A stretch of 41,269 nt of DNA from Microthrixaceae bacterium (lineage in GTDB: Bacteria > Actinomycetota > Acidimicrobiia > Acidimicrobiales > Acidimicrobilacustridaceae). The number at the start of each line of letters is the position of its first letter. Positions within the stretch are counted from its first letter, which is position 1. This document shows, one piece after another, positions 32,649-41,269 of this stretch. The stretch covers positions 1 to 41,269 of the forward strand of contig CANFHM010000017.1 of the NCBI GenBank assembly GCA_947446975.1, written 5' to 3'. A program made the translations under genes and the position numbers. The notes under the pieces are model-generated. The model saw only the letters and a list, made by a program, of their open reading frames with translations. It was not told where the DNA came from and searched no databases.

Positions 32649-34205
32649 CTACAGGGTGTCGACCGAGACGATGCCGTCCACCGCACGAAGGGTGTCGCAC
32701 ACCGACTCGGGAACCTCTTCGGTGGTGGCCAGCACCATCATGGCGGAGGCACCACTGGCCGCCGTGCCGACGTCCATGTCGGCGATGTTGATCCCGGACT
32801 CGCCGACGATGGTGCCGACGCGGCCGATCATGCCCGGTCGATCATCGTTGCGGACCACGAGCATGTGACCGGCGGGCGGCACGTCGACGCGGTGATCATC
32901 CACCATGACGAGACGCGGCTCGCCGTTGAGACCGACCAGCGTGCCGGCGATGGAGTGGCCAGCACCGCGCACGGTGACGAGGTTGATGTAGGCGTGCGAG
33001 GTGGTGGAGGTGGTCTCGGCCACGGTGATGCCGTGCTCCTCTGCCAGCTTCGGCGCATTGACGAACGACACGGGGTCGTCGCTGATCCGACCGAAGAACC
33101 CCTTCAGCAGCGAGAGCGTGAGGATGCGGGTGTCGTACCCGGCGATCTCTCCCTCGTAGCTGACCTCGAGCGTGTCGGCCCGACCGGACAGACCGGCGAA
33201 CAGGGCACCGAGTCGCTCGACGAGACCGAGGAACGGTCGCACGACCTCGCTGGCCTCGGCGGCGTTGACGTTGACGGCGAACGGGACGAACTCACCGGCG
33301 AGGGCGAGACCGACCATCTCGGCGATGGTGTCGCCCGCCTTGTCCTGGGCCTCATGGGTGCTGGCCCCGAGATGCGGGGTGACGACGACCTGGGGCAGTT
33401 CGAACAGCGGCGACTCCGTGGTGGGTTCCTTGTCGAACACATCGAGCGCCGCGCCGCCGACATGGCCGGAGCGGATGGCGTCGGCGAGATCGCTCTCGAC
33501 GATGATGCCGCCACGGGCGACGTTGATGATGCGCACACCGGGCTTGGTCTTCGCGAGGGTCTCGGCGTTGAACAGCCCGATGGTCTCGGGGGTCTTGGCG
33601 ACATGCAGCGTGATGAAATCGCTCTGGGCGAGCAGCGTGTCGAAGTCGACGAGCTCGATGTTCATCTTGCGGCCCATCTCGGCCGACACGAAGGGATCGA
33701 ACGCCACCAGACGCATGCCGAAGGCCATGGCTCGCTGCGCCACGAGCTTGCCGATGCGACCGAGGCCGACCACACCGAGGGTCTTGTCGGCGAGTTCGAC
33801 GCCGGTCCACTTGCTGCGCTCCCATCGACCCGACACGAGCGCGGCGTGGGCCTGGGGCACGTTGCGGGCCACGGCCAGCAGCAGCGCCATCGTCTGCTCG
33901 GCGGCCGACAGGATGTTGGACTGCGGGGCGTTGACCACCATGACACCGCGCTCGGTGGCGGCTGCGGTGTCGACGTTGTCGAGGCCGATGCCGGCCCGGC
34001 CCACCACGATGAGATCGGTGCCGGCGGCGAGCACCTCAGCGGTGACGTCGGTGGCCGAGCGGATGATGAGCGCATGGGCGCCCACGATGGCCTCGCACAG
34101 CTGCTCAGGGGTCAGACCCTCCTGCACATCGACGGTGTGCCCCGCCGCGCGCAGTTGGTCGAGACCGCCATCGGCGATCGTTTCGGTGACGAGAATGCGT
34201 GCCAT
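32649..34205 (-). CDS. serA: D-3-phosphoglycerate dehydrogenase
   Basis: First enzyme of serine synthesis, 518 residues, the long form. The nucleotide-binding motif is VVGLGRIGKLVAQRA, catalytic Arg/Glu/His lie in NVARGGIIVE, DVFDKEP and TPHLGAST, then come the ASB domain (about residues 310-440) and a C-terminal ACT domain (MLVVRNDDRPGMIGRVGTIVGESGINIADM) that binds serine in relatives. The ATG lies about 10 nt after AAGGA; the frame remains open far upstream but as antisense to the peptidase gene. It is 92 nt after the S9 peptidase on the same strand. Confidence 0.95.
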   Translation of the reverse strand: MARILVTETIADGGLDQLRAAGHTVDVQEGLTPEQLCEAIVGAHALIIRSATDVTAEVLAAGTDLIVVGRAGIGLDNVDTAAATERGVMVVNAPQSNILSAAEQTMALLLAVARNVPQAHAALVSGRWERSKWTGVELADKTLGVVGLGRIGKLVAQRAMAFGMRLVAFDPFVSAEMGRKMNIELVDFDTLLAQSDFITLHVAKTPETIGLFNAETLAKTKPGVRIINVARGGIIVESDLADAIRSGHVGGAALDVFDKEPTTESPLFELPQVVVTPHLGASTHEAQDKAGDTIAEMVGLALAGEFVPFAVNVNAAEASEVVRPFLGLVERLGALFAGLSGRADTLEVSYEGEIAGYDTRILTLSLLKGFFGRISDDPVSFVNAPKLAEEHGITVAETTSTTSHAYINLVTVRGAGHSIAGTLVGLNGEPRLVMVDDHRVDVPPAGHMLVVRNDDRPGMIGRVGTIVGESGINIADMDVGTAASGASAMMVLATTEEVPESVCDTLRAVDGIVSVDTL

Positions 34206-34297
34206 AGGGGATTCATCCTTGCGGAGGGGAGCACCGTCGGACCAACTGACCGGAGAGCGGTGGAGCCCGGTGCGGGTTCGGGGTGCGGGAGGGGGGA

Positions 34298-36319
34298 TCA
34301 GAGGTTCACGATAGTGACCGGTTCGACGGCATCGGCCAACTCGAATCCGAGCACCCTGGAGTAGAAGTACGCCTCGGCCTCGAGGGCCCGTTTCATCGTG
34401 GCCGCCTGCCGGAACCCATGCCCCTCGCCCTCGAAGGCCAGATACGCATGCGGCAGACCGCGATCGGCGAGTGCCCGGACCATCAGCTCGGCCTGGTTGG
34501 GCGGCACCACGGCGTCGTCGAGACCCTGCAGCACGATGAGCGGACAGTTCAGCCCCTCGGTGTGATGGATCGGGGAACGCTCCCGGTACAGATCGCTGCG
34601 CTCGGGCCACGGCCCGATCAGCGAGTCGAGATAGCGGGCCTCGAACTTGTGGGTGTCCGAGGCCAGCACCTCGAGATCGGCGATGCCGTAGAGGCTGCAG
34701 CCGGCGGCGAACACATCGTGGAAGGTGAGCGCAGCCAGCGTGGTGAACCCACCGGCACTGCCGCCGCGGATGATGAGGCGCTCGGCGTCCACCCGTCCGG
34801 CGGCAGCGAGATGCTGGGCCGCGGCGATGCAGTCCTCCACATCGACGATCCCCCACAGGCCGTCGAGCTGCTTGCGGAACGCCCGACCGAATCCGGTGGA
34901 GCCGCCGTAGTTCACATCGACCACGGCGAACCCGCGGGAGGTCCAGAACTGCACGCCGAGGACCAGCTGCGGACGCGCCGCCGCGGTGGGACCACCATGG
35001 CTGAGCACGATGAGTGGTGGCCGTTCGTCCGCCGGAGCGACGGCATCGGGGTTCGTGGGCGGATAGAAGAGGCCGTACGCGGTTCGACCGCCGGATGTCG
35101 CGAACTCGATGGACTCGGGATGGGCGAACCAGGTCTGCTCGATGCCGAGATCACGGCTCGGACGGACGATGCCGACGGTGGCTGCCACCGACCCGTCCGC
35201 GGCGACTGCCGGCACATCGACGGCGACGACGACGGGCTCGTGGCGGAACGAGGACCCGATGAGCGCCGCTCCGTTGCCGAAGGCGCGCACCGACGAGATC
35301 GAGGTGAGCGGTGAGTCCACCGGGGTGACAGAACCGCCATCGGCGCGCAGCACCGCCAGACGATCGATACCGCCAACGATGTGGGCGAACAGGATCCGAC
35401 CATCGGTGAGCACGGCGTAGCGCGACTGATCGAACACCCAGTGGCCGAGGGTGATGTCGGACTCGATCGGGGTGAGCAGCGCTGGCTGTGGGGCCGTGCC
35501 CGACGCCAGTGCGCCGCGCAGCTCCTCAGCCGTGAACCGGTACAGGTTCCACCAGTTGCTCCGATCGGCCACGAACAGCAGTGAGCCGTCCGGGTGCCAG
35601 TCGGGTTCGGTGATGGATTCGTGCCGGGATCCGGCGAGGACCACCGAGGCGCCGAGGTCGATGAGCCCACCGTCATGCGGCTCGACGATGAGGACGGCCA
35701 CGTGCAGTTCGGTGCCGTCCCAGGGCATGTCGGGGTGATGCCAGGAGAACCAGGTGAGCATCGTGCCGTCCGGGCTCACCCGGGGAGCGGCCAGGAAATC
35801 AGGGCCGCTGACCAGCACGACCGGTTCCTGCGGTTCGTCATCCGGACGTGTGCGCACCGCCACGATCTCATTCGTCGGTTCCCCGTCAGCGCCGTGTCGC
35901 TCCCGCACGCACACCACCCACCGACCATCGGCGGTGAAGCGGATGTCCGCATAGCGATCGCCGTGCTCGACATCGGGCTCGGGCGTGAGCGCGATGGGCG
36001 CATGGGCGCCCTCGGGAAGGCGGTACAGGCGCTGATCGGCCCAGTTCGCGAACACGACATCGTCACCGTGCAGCCACCAAGCGCCGCCGCCGTACTCATG
36101 CACACGGGTGCGGGCGCCGAACCCGTCGGGGAGTACGCCATGACGGCTGCCATCGGCGAGCTGGCGCACCAGCTGCACACGGCCACCCTCCTCCGGACGA
36201 CCCTCGCTCCACCAGAGTCCACGGCTCCCGACACCGATGTCTCCGATGGACACCGACTTCGAGATGATGAGATCAGCAGTGATCGGTGACGGCCAGGTGC
36301 CGTAGGGCCGGACGGTCAC
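34298..36319 (-). CDS. Prolyl oligopeptidase-family (S9) serine peptidase
   Basis: Peptidase of 673 residues: an N-terminal beta-propeller (about residues 30-400, repeats such as VSPDGTMLTW and WHPDGSLLFVADR) and a C-terminal alpha/beta hydrolase domain with nucleophile Ser521 in GGSAGG, Asp in QGLDDAVVPP and His in GEGHGF. It resembles the dipeptidyl/acylaminoacyl peptidase branch. No signal peptide is seen, so it should act on short peptides in the cytoplasm. The start is GTG 36319, 7 nt after the aminotransferase stop, so both probably belong to one transcript. Confidence 0.9.
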   Translation of the reverse strand: MTVRPYGTWPSPITADLIISKSVSIGDIGVGSRGLWWSEGRPEEGGRVQLVRQLADGSRHGVLPDGFGARTRVHEYGGGAWWLHGDDVVFANWADQRLYRLPEGAHAPIALTPEPDVEHGDRYADIRFTADGRWVVCVRERHGADGEPTNEIVAVRTRPDDEPQEPVVLVSGPDFLAAPRVSPDGTMLTWFSWHHPDMPWDGTELHVAVLIVEPHDGGLIDLGASVVLAGSRHESITEPDWHPDGSLLFVADRSNWWNLYRFTAEELRGALASGTAPQPALLTPIESDITLGHWVFDQSRYAVLTDGRILFAHIVGGIDRLAVLRADGGSVTPVDSPLTSISSVRAFGNGAALIGSSFRHEPVVVAVDVPAVAADGSVAATVGIVRPSRDLGIEQTWFAHPESIEFATSGGRTAYGLFYPPTNPDAVAPADERPPLIVLSHGGPTAAARPQLVLGVQFWTSRGFAVVDVNYGGSTGFGRAFRKQLDGLWGIVDVEDCIAAAQHLAAAGRVDAERLIIRGGSAGGFTTLAALTFHDVFAAGCSLYGIADLEVLASDTHKFEARYLDSLIGPWPERSDLYRERSPIHHTEGLNCPLIVLQGLDDAVVPPNQAELMVRALADRGLPHAYLAFEGEGHGFRQAATMKRALEAEAYFYSRVLGFELADAVEPVTIVNL

Positions 36320-36326
36320 CGGTGGG

Positions 36327-37532
36327 TCACTTCGCAGATCCCAGCAGCGTGGCGATGCGGCCGATGCCCTCGACGATGTCGGCATCGCTCACGGCGAAGG
36401 AGATGCGGGCGTACCCGGGCGCATCGAACGCCTCGCCCGGCACCAGCGCCACCTTGGCCTGATCGAGGATGACCTCGCACAGCTCGAGCGTGCTGGTCGG
36501 TCGAACGCCGCCGATGTCGAGTCCGAGCACGCCCTCGAAGGACGGGAAGGCGTAGAACGCCCCCTGCGGCTTCATGGCGGTGACACCGGGGATGTCGTTG
36601 AGCAGGCCGTGGATGAGATCGGCGCGGCGCGAGAACGCCACGAGCATCTCGTCGACACAATCGAGGCTGCCCGACACCGCGGCGAGCGCGGCCATCTGCG
36701 ACACGTTGGCCACGTTGGAGGTGGAGTGCGACTGCAGATTGGTGGCGGCCTTGATGAGATCGTTCGGGCCGATCATCCAGCCGACCCGCCACCCGGTCAT
36801 GGCGTAGGTCTTGGCGACGCCGTTGAGGATGACGCAGGTGTCGGCCAGACCGGGCACGAGCTTCAGGATGGAGACGAACTCGTTGTCGCCGAACGTGAGG
36901 TGCTCGTAGATCTCATCGGTGATGACCCAGATGCCGTGCTCGAGCGCCCATTCGCCGATGGCGCGGGTCTCCTCCGGGGTGTACACCGCGCCGGTGGGGT
37001 TGGACGGCGAGACGAAGACGAGCGCCTTGGTGTTGGGGGTGCGAGCCGCCTCGAGCTGCTCGACGGTGACCTTGAAGCCGGAGCCCACGTCGGTGGGGAG
37101 CACCACGGAGGTGGCCCCGGCGAGCGCGATCGGCTCGGGGTAGGTGGTCCAGTACGGGGCCGGCAGCAGCACCTCGTCGCCCGGGTTCAGCAGCGCCTCC
37201 ATGGTGTTGTAGACGGCATGCTTGCCACCGTTGGTGATGAGCACCTGCCCGGGCGCCACCTCGACCCCGGAGTCACGCAGGGTCTTGGCCGCCACGGCCT
37301 CCTTGAGCGCGGGCAGTCCGGCTGCGGGGGTGTAGCGATGGTTCGCCACATCGGAACAGGCGGCGACGGCGGCGGCGACGATGTGCGGTGGGGTCGGGAA
37401 GTCCGGTTCACCGGCGCCGAACCCGATGACGGGCTCCCCGGCGGCCTTGAGCGCCTTGGCGCGGGCATCGACGGCGAGGGTGGCCGATTCGGTGATGGCC
37501 GAGACGCGGCGGGACAGACGATCGAGTGCCAT
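36327..37532 (-). CDS. Aspartate-type aminotransferase (class I, AspC subgroup Ib)
   Basis: PLP enzyme of fold type I, 401 residues. [17 protein letters not shown] near the N-terminus, [10 protein letters not shown] (175-184) and the PLP lysine Lys241 in [16 protein letters not shown] are typical of aspartate aminotransferase Ib. Oxaloacetate/aspartate interconversion is most likely; some members also accept prephenate or aromatic acids. The ATG has GAGGAC upstream. The frame runs open into the neighbouring serC region only as antisense read-through. It heads the strand run with the S9 peptidase and serA. Confidence 0.92.
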   Translation of the reverse strand: MALDRLSRRVSAITESATLAVDARAKALKAAGEPVIGFGAGEPDFPTPPHIVAAAVAACSDVANHRYTPAAGLPALKEAVAAKTLRDSGVEVAPGQVLITNGGKHAVYNTMEALLNPGDEVLLPAPYWTTYPEPIALAGATSVVLPTDVGSGFKVTVEQLEAARTPNTKALVFVSPSNPTGAVYTPEETRAIGEWALEHGIWVITDEIYEHLTFGDNEFVSILKLVPGLADTCVILNGVAKTYAMTGWRVGWMIGPNDLIKAATNLQSHSTSNVANVSQMAALAAVSGSLDCVDEMLVAFSRRADLIHGLLNDIPGVTAMKPQGAFYAFPSFEGVLGLDIGGVRPTSTLELCEVILDQAKVALVPGEAFDAPGYARISFAVSDADIVEGIGRIATLLGSAK

Positions 37533-37571
37533 GGGGGAAGTCCTCACTTCGAACTGACGGGGGCGCCATGA

Positions 37572-38828
<1,257 letters not shown>

Positions 38829-38858
38829 GGCCTGCGGCACCGATCCCCGCGGCGACGA

Positions 38859-39629
38859 TCAGCGGCGGGGCATGCCCCCGGCCACCACATGGTCCTCGCC
38901 GGTCACGTACGAGGATGCATCGCTCGCCAGGTACAGCACCGGACCGACGATCTCCTCGGTCTCGGCCACGCGCTTCATCGTGGTGGCCGCCGCAGCACGG
39001 GCGAAGAATCCCGGCGCCATCGCTTCGGCACCGTTGGTGAGTTCACTGCGGATGGGACCGGGGCTGATGGCGTTGACCCGGATGTTCCATGGGGCGAACT
39101 CCATCGACATGGTCCGGGTCATGTTCAGCAGCGCCGCCTTCGACGCCCCGTAGGCCCCCACGCCGGGCCCACCGCTGTAGGCGCCGACGGTGGCGATGTT
39201 GATGATGCTGCCGCCGCCGGTCTCGCGCATGATCGGCGCCACACAGGTGGACATGCGCAGAGGGCCCTCGAGGTTCACGGCGAACACCTTGCGCCACAGC
39301 TCGAGCGATGTGTCCGACAGCGATGCGTCAGTCGGGTTGATACCGGCGTTGTTGACGAGCACATCGATATCGCCGAACCGGGCCTGCACGGCATCGACGA
39401 AACCGGGGATGGCATCCCAGTCGCCCACATGGCAGGCCAGACCGAGCACGGTGGCGCCGGTGCTGGCGCTGATCTCGGCGGCCACCTGATCACACAGGTC
39501 CTGTTTGCGACTGCTCACCACGACGGTGGCGCCGGCCTCGGCGAACCCCTGGGCCATCGCCCGGCCGAGCCCCTTGGTGGAGCCGGTGACGATGACGACC
39601 TTGTCGGTGAGATCGAATGTTGCGGCCAT
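38859..39629 (-). CDS. SDR oxidoreductase with Thr in place of catalytic Ser
   Basis: Classical SDR of 256 residues, FabG-like in layout: TGSTKGLG (15-22), NNAG (93-96), Tyr160 and Lys164 in YGASK, and the C-terminal DHVVAGGMPRR. Thirteen residues before Tyr160, where the catalytic serine normally sits, there is Thr147 (NIATVGAY). Threonine still offers a hydroxyl, so activity is likely kept. SSRKQ after strand 2 favours NADPH. AGGGGGA precedes the ATG. It stands alone between serC and metY; substrate unknown. Confidence 0.88.
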   Translation of the reverse strand: MAATFDLTDKVVIVTGSTKGLGRAMAQGFAEAGATVVVSSRKQDLCDQVAAEISASTGATVLGLACHVGDWDAIPGFVDAVQARFGDIDVLVNNAGINPTDASLSDTSLELWRKVFAVNLEGPLRMSTCVAPIMRETGGGSIINIATVGAYSGGPGVGAYGASKAALLNMTRTMSMEFAPWNIRVNAISPGPIRSELTNGAEAMAPGFFARAAAATTMKRVAETEEIVGPVLYLASDASSYVTGEDHVVAGGMPRR

Positions 39630-39683
39630 GGGGTCCCCCTGTGCGTTCGTGAGAGCCCCGACGGTAGTGCCGGCCGGACGCGA

Positions 39684-39709
39684 CGGAGGGCCGGCGAACC
39701 GGCCCTCCG
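39684..39709 (-). terminator. UUCG-loop terminator after metY
   Basis: An 11-bp perfect stem (arms 39684-39694 and 39699-39709) closed by TTCG on the minus strand, 24 nt beyond the metY stop. No T-run follows. It separates metY from the downstream SDR gene. Confidence 0.7.
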
Positions 39710-39732
39710 ATCACTGCATCAGTTCCAGCTGA

Positions 39733-41043
39733 TCACTTCGCAGCGGCGAAGCCCTTCTCGAGATCACCGATGATGTCCTCGATCGACTCGAGCCCGACCG
39801 ACAGACGCACGAGACCCGGCTGCACACCGGTCGAGATCTGCTCGGTCTCGGTGAGCTGCGAGTGGGTCGTGGTGGCCGGATGGATGGCGAGGCTGCGCAC
39901 ATCGCCGATGTTGGCGACATGGCTGTGGAGTGCGAGGGCCTCGATGAACTTCTGCCCGGCCTCCTTGCCACCCTTGATGACGAACGCCGGGGTGGAGCCG
40001 AAGCCACGGCCCTCGGAGTAGCGGGCGGCACGCTCGTGCCAGGGCGAGGAGGTGAGACTGGTGTGCTGCACCGACTCGACCTGCGGATGATCGGCGAGGA
40101 ACGCAGCGACCGCAGCGGCGTTCGCGTTGTGACGCTCCATGCGAAGGCTGAGGGTCTCGAGGCCCTGCAGGAACATGAACGAGTTGAACGGCGTGACCGC
40201 CGCACCCATGTCGCGCAGGATCTGCACGCGGGCCTTGATGATGTAGGCACCCGGGCCGAGCGCCGGCCAGTAGGTCAGGCCGTGGTAGCTGGGATCGGGC
40301 GTGGTGTACATCGGGAACTTGTCGTTGGCGCCGAAGTCGAAGGTGCCACCGTCGACGATGAGACCGCCGATCGAGGTGCCATGACCACCGATGAACTTGG
40401 TGGCGGAATGCACGACGATGTCAGCACCCCACTGCAGCGGACGGATGAGCCACGGGGAGGCCACCGTGTTGTCGACGATGAGCGGCACGCCGTTCTCGTG
40501 GGCCACGGCGGACACACCCTCGATGTCGAGGACGTCGTTGCGCGGGTTGCCGATGGTCTCGCCGTAGAAGGCCTTGGTGTTCGGTCGGACCGCTGCGCGC
40601 CAGGCGTCGAGATCATCGGGATCGTCGATGAAGGTGACGTCGATGCCGAACTTCGGCAGCGTGTAGTGGAGCAGGTTGTAGGTACCGCCGTAGAGCGCTG
40701 CGGAGGCGACGATATGGCTGCCCTGCTCGGCGAGGTTCATGATGGCCATGGTCTCGGCGGCCTGACCGGAGGCCACGGCGAGAGCTCCGGGGATGCCCAC
40801 CGCGGTGGAGGTCGCACCCTCGAGCGAGGCGATGCGGGCCTCGAACACACCCTGCGTGGGGTTCATGATGCGGGTATAGATGTTGCCCATCTCGGCCAGT
40901 GCGAAGAGGTTGGCCGCATGGGTGGTGTCGCGGAACTGGTACGAGGTCGTCTGGTAGATCGGGACGGCTCGTGCACCGGTGGTCGGATCAGGCTCCTGAC
41001 CGGCATGGATCTGGCGGGTGTCGAAGCCCCACTGCTCGCTCAT
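39733..41043 (-). CDS. metY: O-acetylhomoserine sulfhydrylase
   Basis: PLP enzyme of the Cys/Met metabolism family, 436 residues, forming homocysteine from O-acetylhomoserine and sulfide. GFDTRQIHAGQEPDPTTGARAVPIYQTTSYQF is the family opening, YTRIMNPT binds the cofactor of the partner subunit, and Lys216 in HSATKFIGGHGT holds PLP. The 430-residue length is typical of MetY rather than the shorter MetB/MetC. AGAGGAG precedes ATG 41043; an earlier in-frame ATG at 41079 lacks one. It has its own promoter and a hairpin terminator. Confidence 0.94.
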   Translation of the reverse strand: MSEQWGFDTRQIHAGQEPDPTTGARAVPIYQTTSYQFRDTTHAANLFALAEMGNIYTRIMNPTQGVFEARIASLEGATSTAVGIPGALAVASGQAAETMAIMNLAEQGSHIVASAALYGGTYNLLHYTLPKFGIDVTFIDDPDDLDAWRAAVRPNTKAFYGETIGNPRNDVLDIEGVSAVAHENGVPLIVDNTVASPWLIRPLQWGADIVVHSATKFIGGHGTSIGGLIVDGGTFDFGANDKFPMYTTPDPSYHGLTYWPALGPGAYIIKARVQILRDMGAAVTPFNSFMFLQGLETLSLRMERHNANAAAVAAFLADHPQVESVQHTSLTSSPWHERAARYSEGRGFGSTPAFVIKGGKEAGQKFIEALALHSHVANIGDVRSLAIHPATTTHSQLTETEQISTGVQPGLVRLSVGLESIEDIIGDLEKGFAAAK

Positions 41044-41098
41044 CGGTACTCCTCTGGTGAGATCGTTCGGCGCAGACATCGATTGTCAGCGGCGGTGA

Positions 41099-41127
41099 AG
41101 CCTACGGTTCGAATCCTGACCAATCAA
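41099..41127 (-). promoter_or_regulatory. metY promoter
   Basis: TTGATT (41122-41127) and TAGGCT (41099-41104) on the minus strand with a 17-bp spacer. Predicted start near 41092, leaving a 5' UTR of about 50 nt, too short for a known SAM riboswitch. Confidence 0.55.
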
Positions 41128-41141
41128 GTCGGATTTAGGGA

Positions 41142-41190
41142 GCGGACAGCGGGCAGCGGACAGCGGACAGCGGACAGCGATCAGCGATCG
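41142..41190. repeat. Heptanucleotide tandem repeat upstream of metY
   Basis: Seven consecutive 7-bp units: GCGGACA, GCGGGCA, three more GCGGACA, then GCGATCA and GCGATCG. It begins 15 bp upstream of the metY -35 box. Copy number could vary by slippage. Confidence 0.85.
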
Positions 41191-41197
41191 TTCTGGC

Positions 41198-41269
41198 TCA
41201 GTCGGTGAACGAGTCGACCCGTTGAAGTCGCTGGTCCCCGGCTGTTGTTCCGACCGTGAGCACGGTGCC
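41198..41269 (-). CDS. Possible 3' end of a gene running off the window
   Basis: A minus-strand frame is open from the window edge to TGA at 41198-41200 and would encode the last 23 residues of a protein, ending LQRVDSFTD. Its third-position G+C is only moderately high, so the coding call is tentative. No family can be named from this piece. Confidence 0.35.
   Translation of the reverse strand, partial: GTVLTVGTTAGDQRLQRVDSFTD

Noticed and set aside
32238-34364. A 708-codon plus-strand open frame opposite serA.
   Set aside because: It is the mirror of the well-supported serA gene, with low-complexity composition and no motifs.
41044-41140. Possible SAM riboswitch before metY.
   Set aside because: The predicted 5' UTR is about 50 nt and shows no multi-helix junction; an ordinary promoter explains the region.
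41142-41190. CRISPR array at the heptad repeats.
   Set aside because: Units are 7 bp and contiguous with no spacers; no cas genes are present.

Overview
The window is G+C-rich DNA (about two thirds G+C by eye) with dense, mostly operonic genes, GTG starts, 4-nt stop/start overlaps and a tRNA gene without an encoded CCA end. Gene content points to an actinobacterium (Actinomycetota): CYP125/142-like P450, MenJ-like reductase, NdgR-type IclR regulator next to leuCD, and mycobacterial-type SerC. The many short-chain dehydrogenases (SDRs), luciferase-like and phosphotransferase genes would fit class Acidimicrobiia, but the class is a guess. No mobile element, CRISPR array or rRNA is visible.

Region 1 (1-13.8 kb) is a patchwork of short convergent and divergent units with a catabolic look: P450, MFS exporter, D-aminoacylase-like amidohydrolase, SDR and luciferase-like monooxygenase on the plus strand; an SDR-SDR pair on the minus strand; TauD-type dioxygenase, an unknown EthD-like protein, an Old Yellow Enzyme homologue and an acyl-CoA-dehydrogenase-associated phosphotransferase on the plus strand; then an SDR and a SnoaL-like protein on the minus strand. 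The substrate is unknown; sterol, terpenoid or other alicyclic compounds are plausible.

Region 2 (13.8-19.6 kb) is housekeeping: menaquinone-reductase-like flavoprotein, LOG-family hydrolase, tRNA-Gln(CTG), YdcF-like protein, glutamyl-tRNA synthetase and an L,D-transpeptidase.

Region 3 (19.1-41.1 kb) is mainly amino-acid biosynthesis: leuB-ilvE-cimA plus a small unknown gene, greA, two alpha/beta hydrolases, Ppx/GppA, the IclR regulator divergent from leuCD, leuA behind a leucine attenuator, then serA, an S9 peptidase and an aspartate-type aminotransferase on one strand, serC divergent from them, an SDR, and metY. LeuCD and LeuB can serve both leucine (from LeuA) and isoleucine (from CimA, citramalate route), with IlvE closing both pathways. 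SerA and SerC make serine; MetY makes homocysteine.

The most interesting signals are regulatory. (i) A 13-residue leader peptide with three consecutive Leu codons, followed by a stem and a U-tract terminator, lies upstream of leuA. (ii) A 7-1-7 palindrome sits on the predicted leuC start point and in the promoter of the divergent IclR gene. (iii) At least eight transcription-unit heads have a -10-like hexamer 6-8 nt before the start codon, implying widespread leaderless mRNAs. (iv) Two divergent catabolic operons have overlapping promoters.
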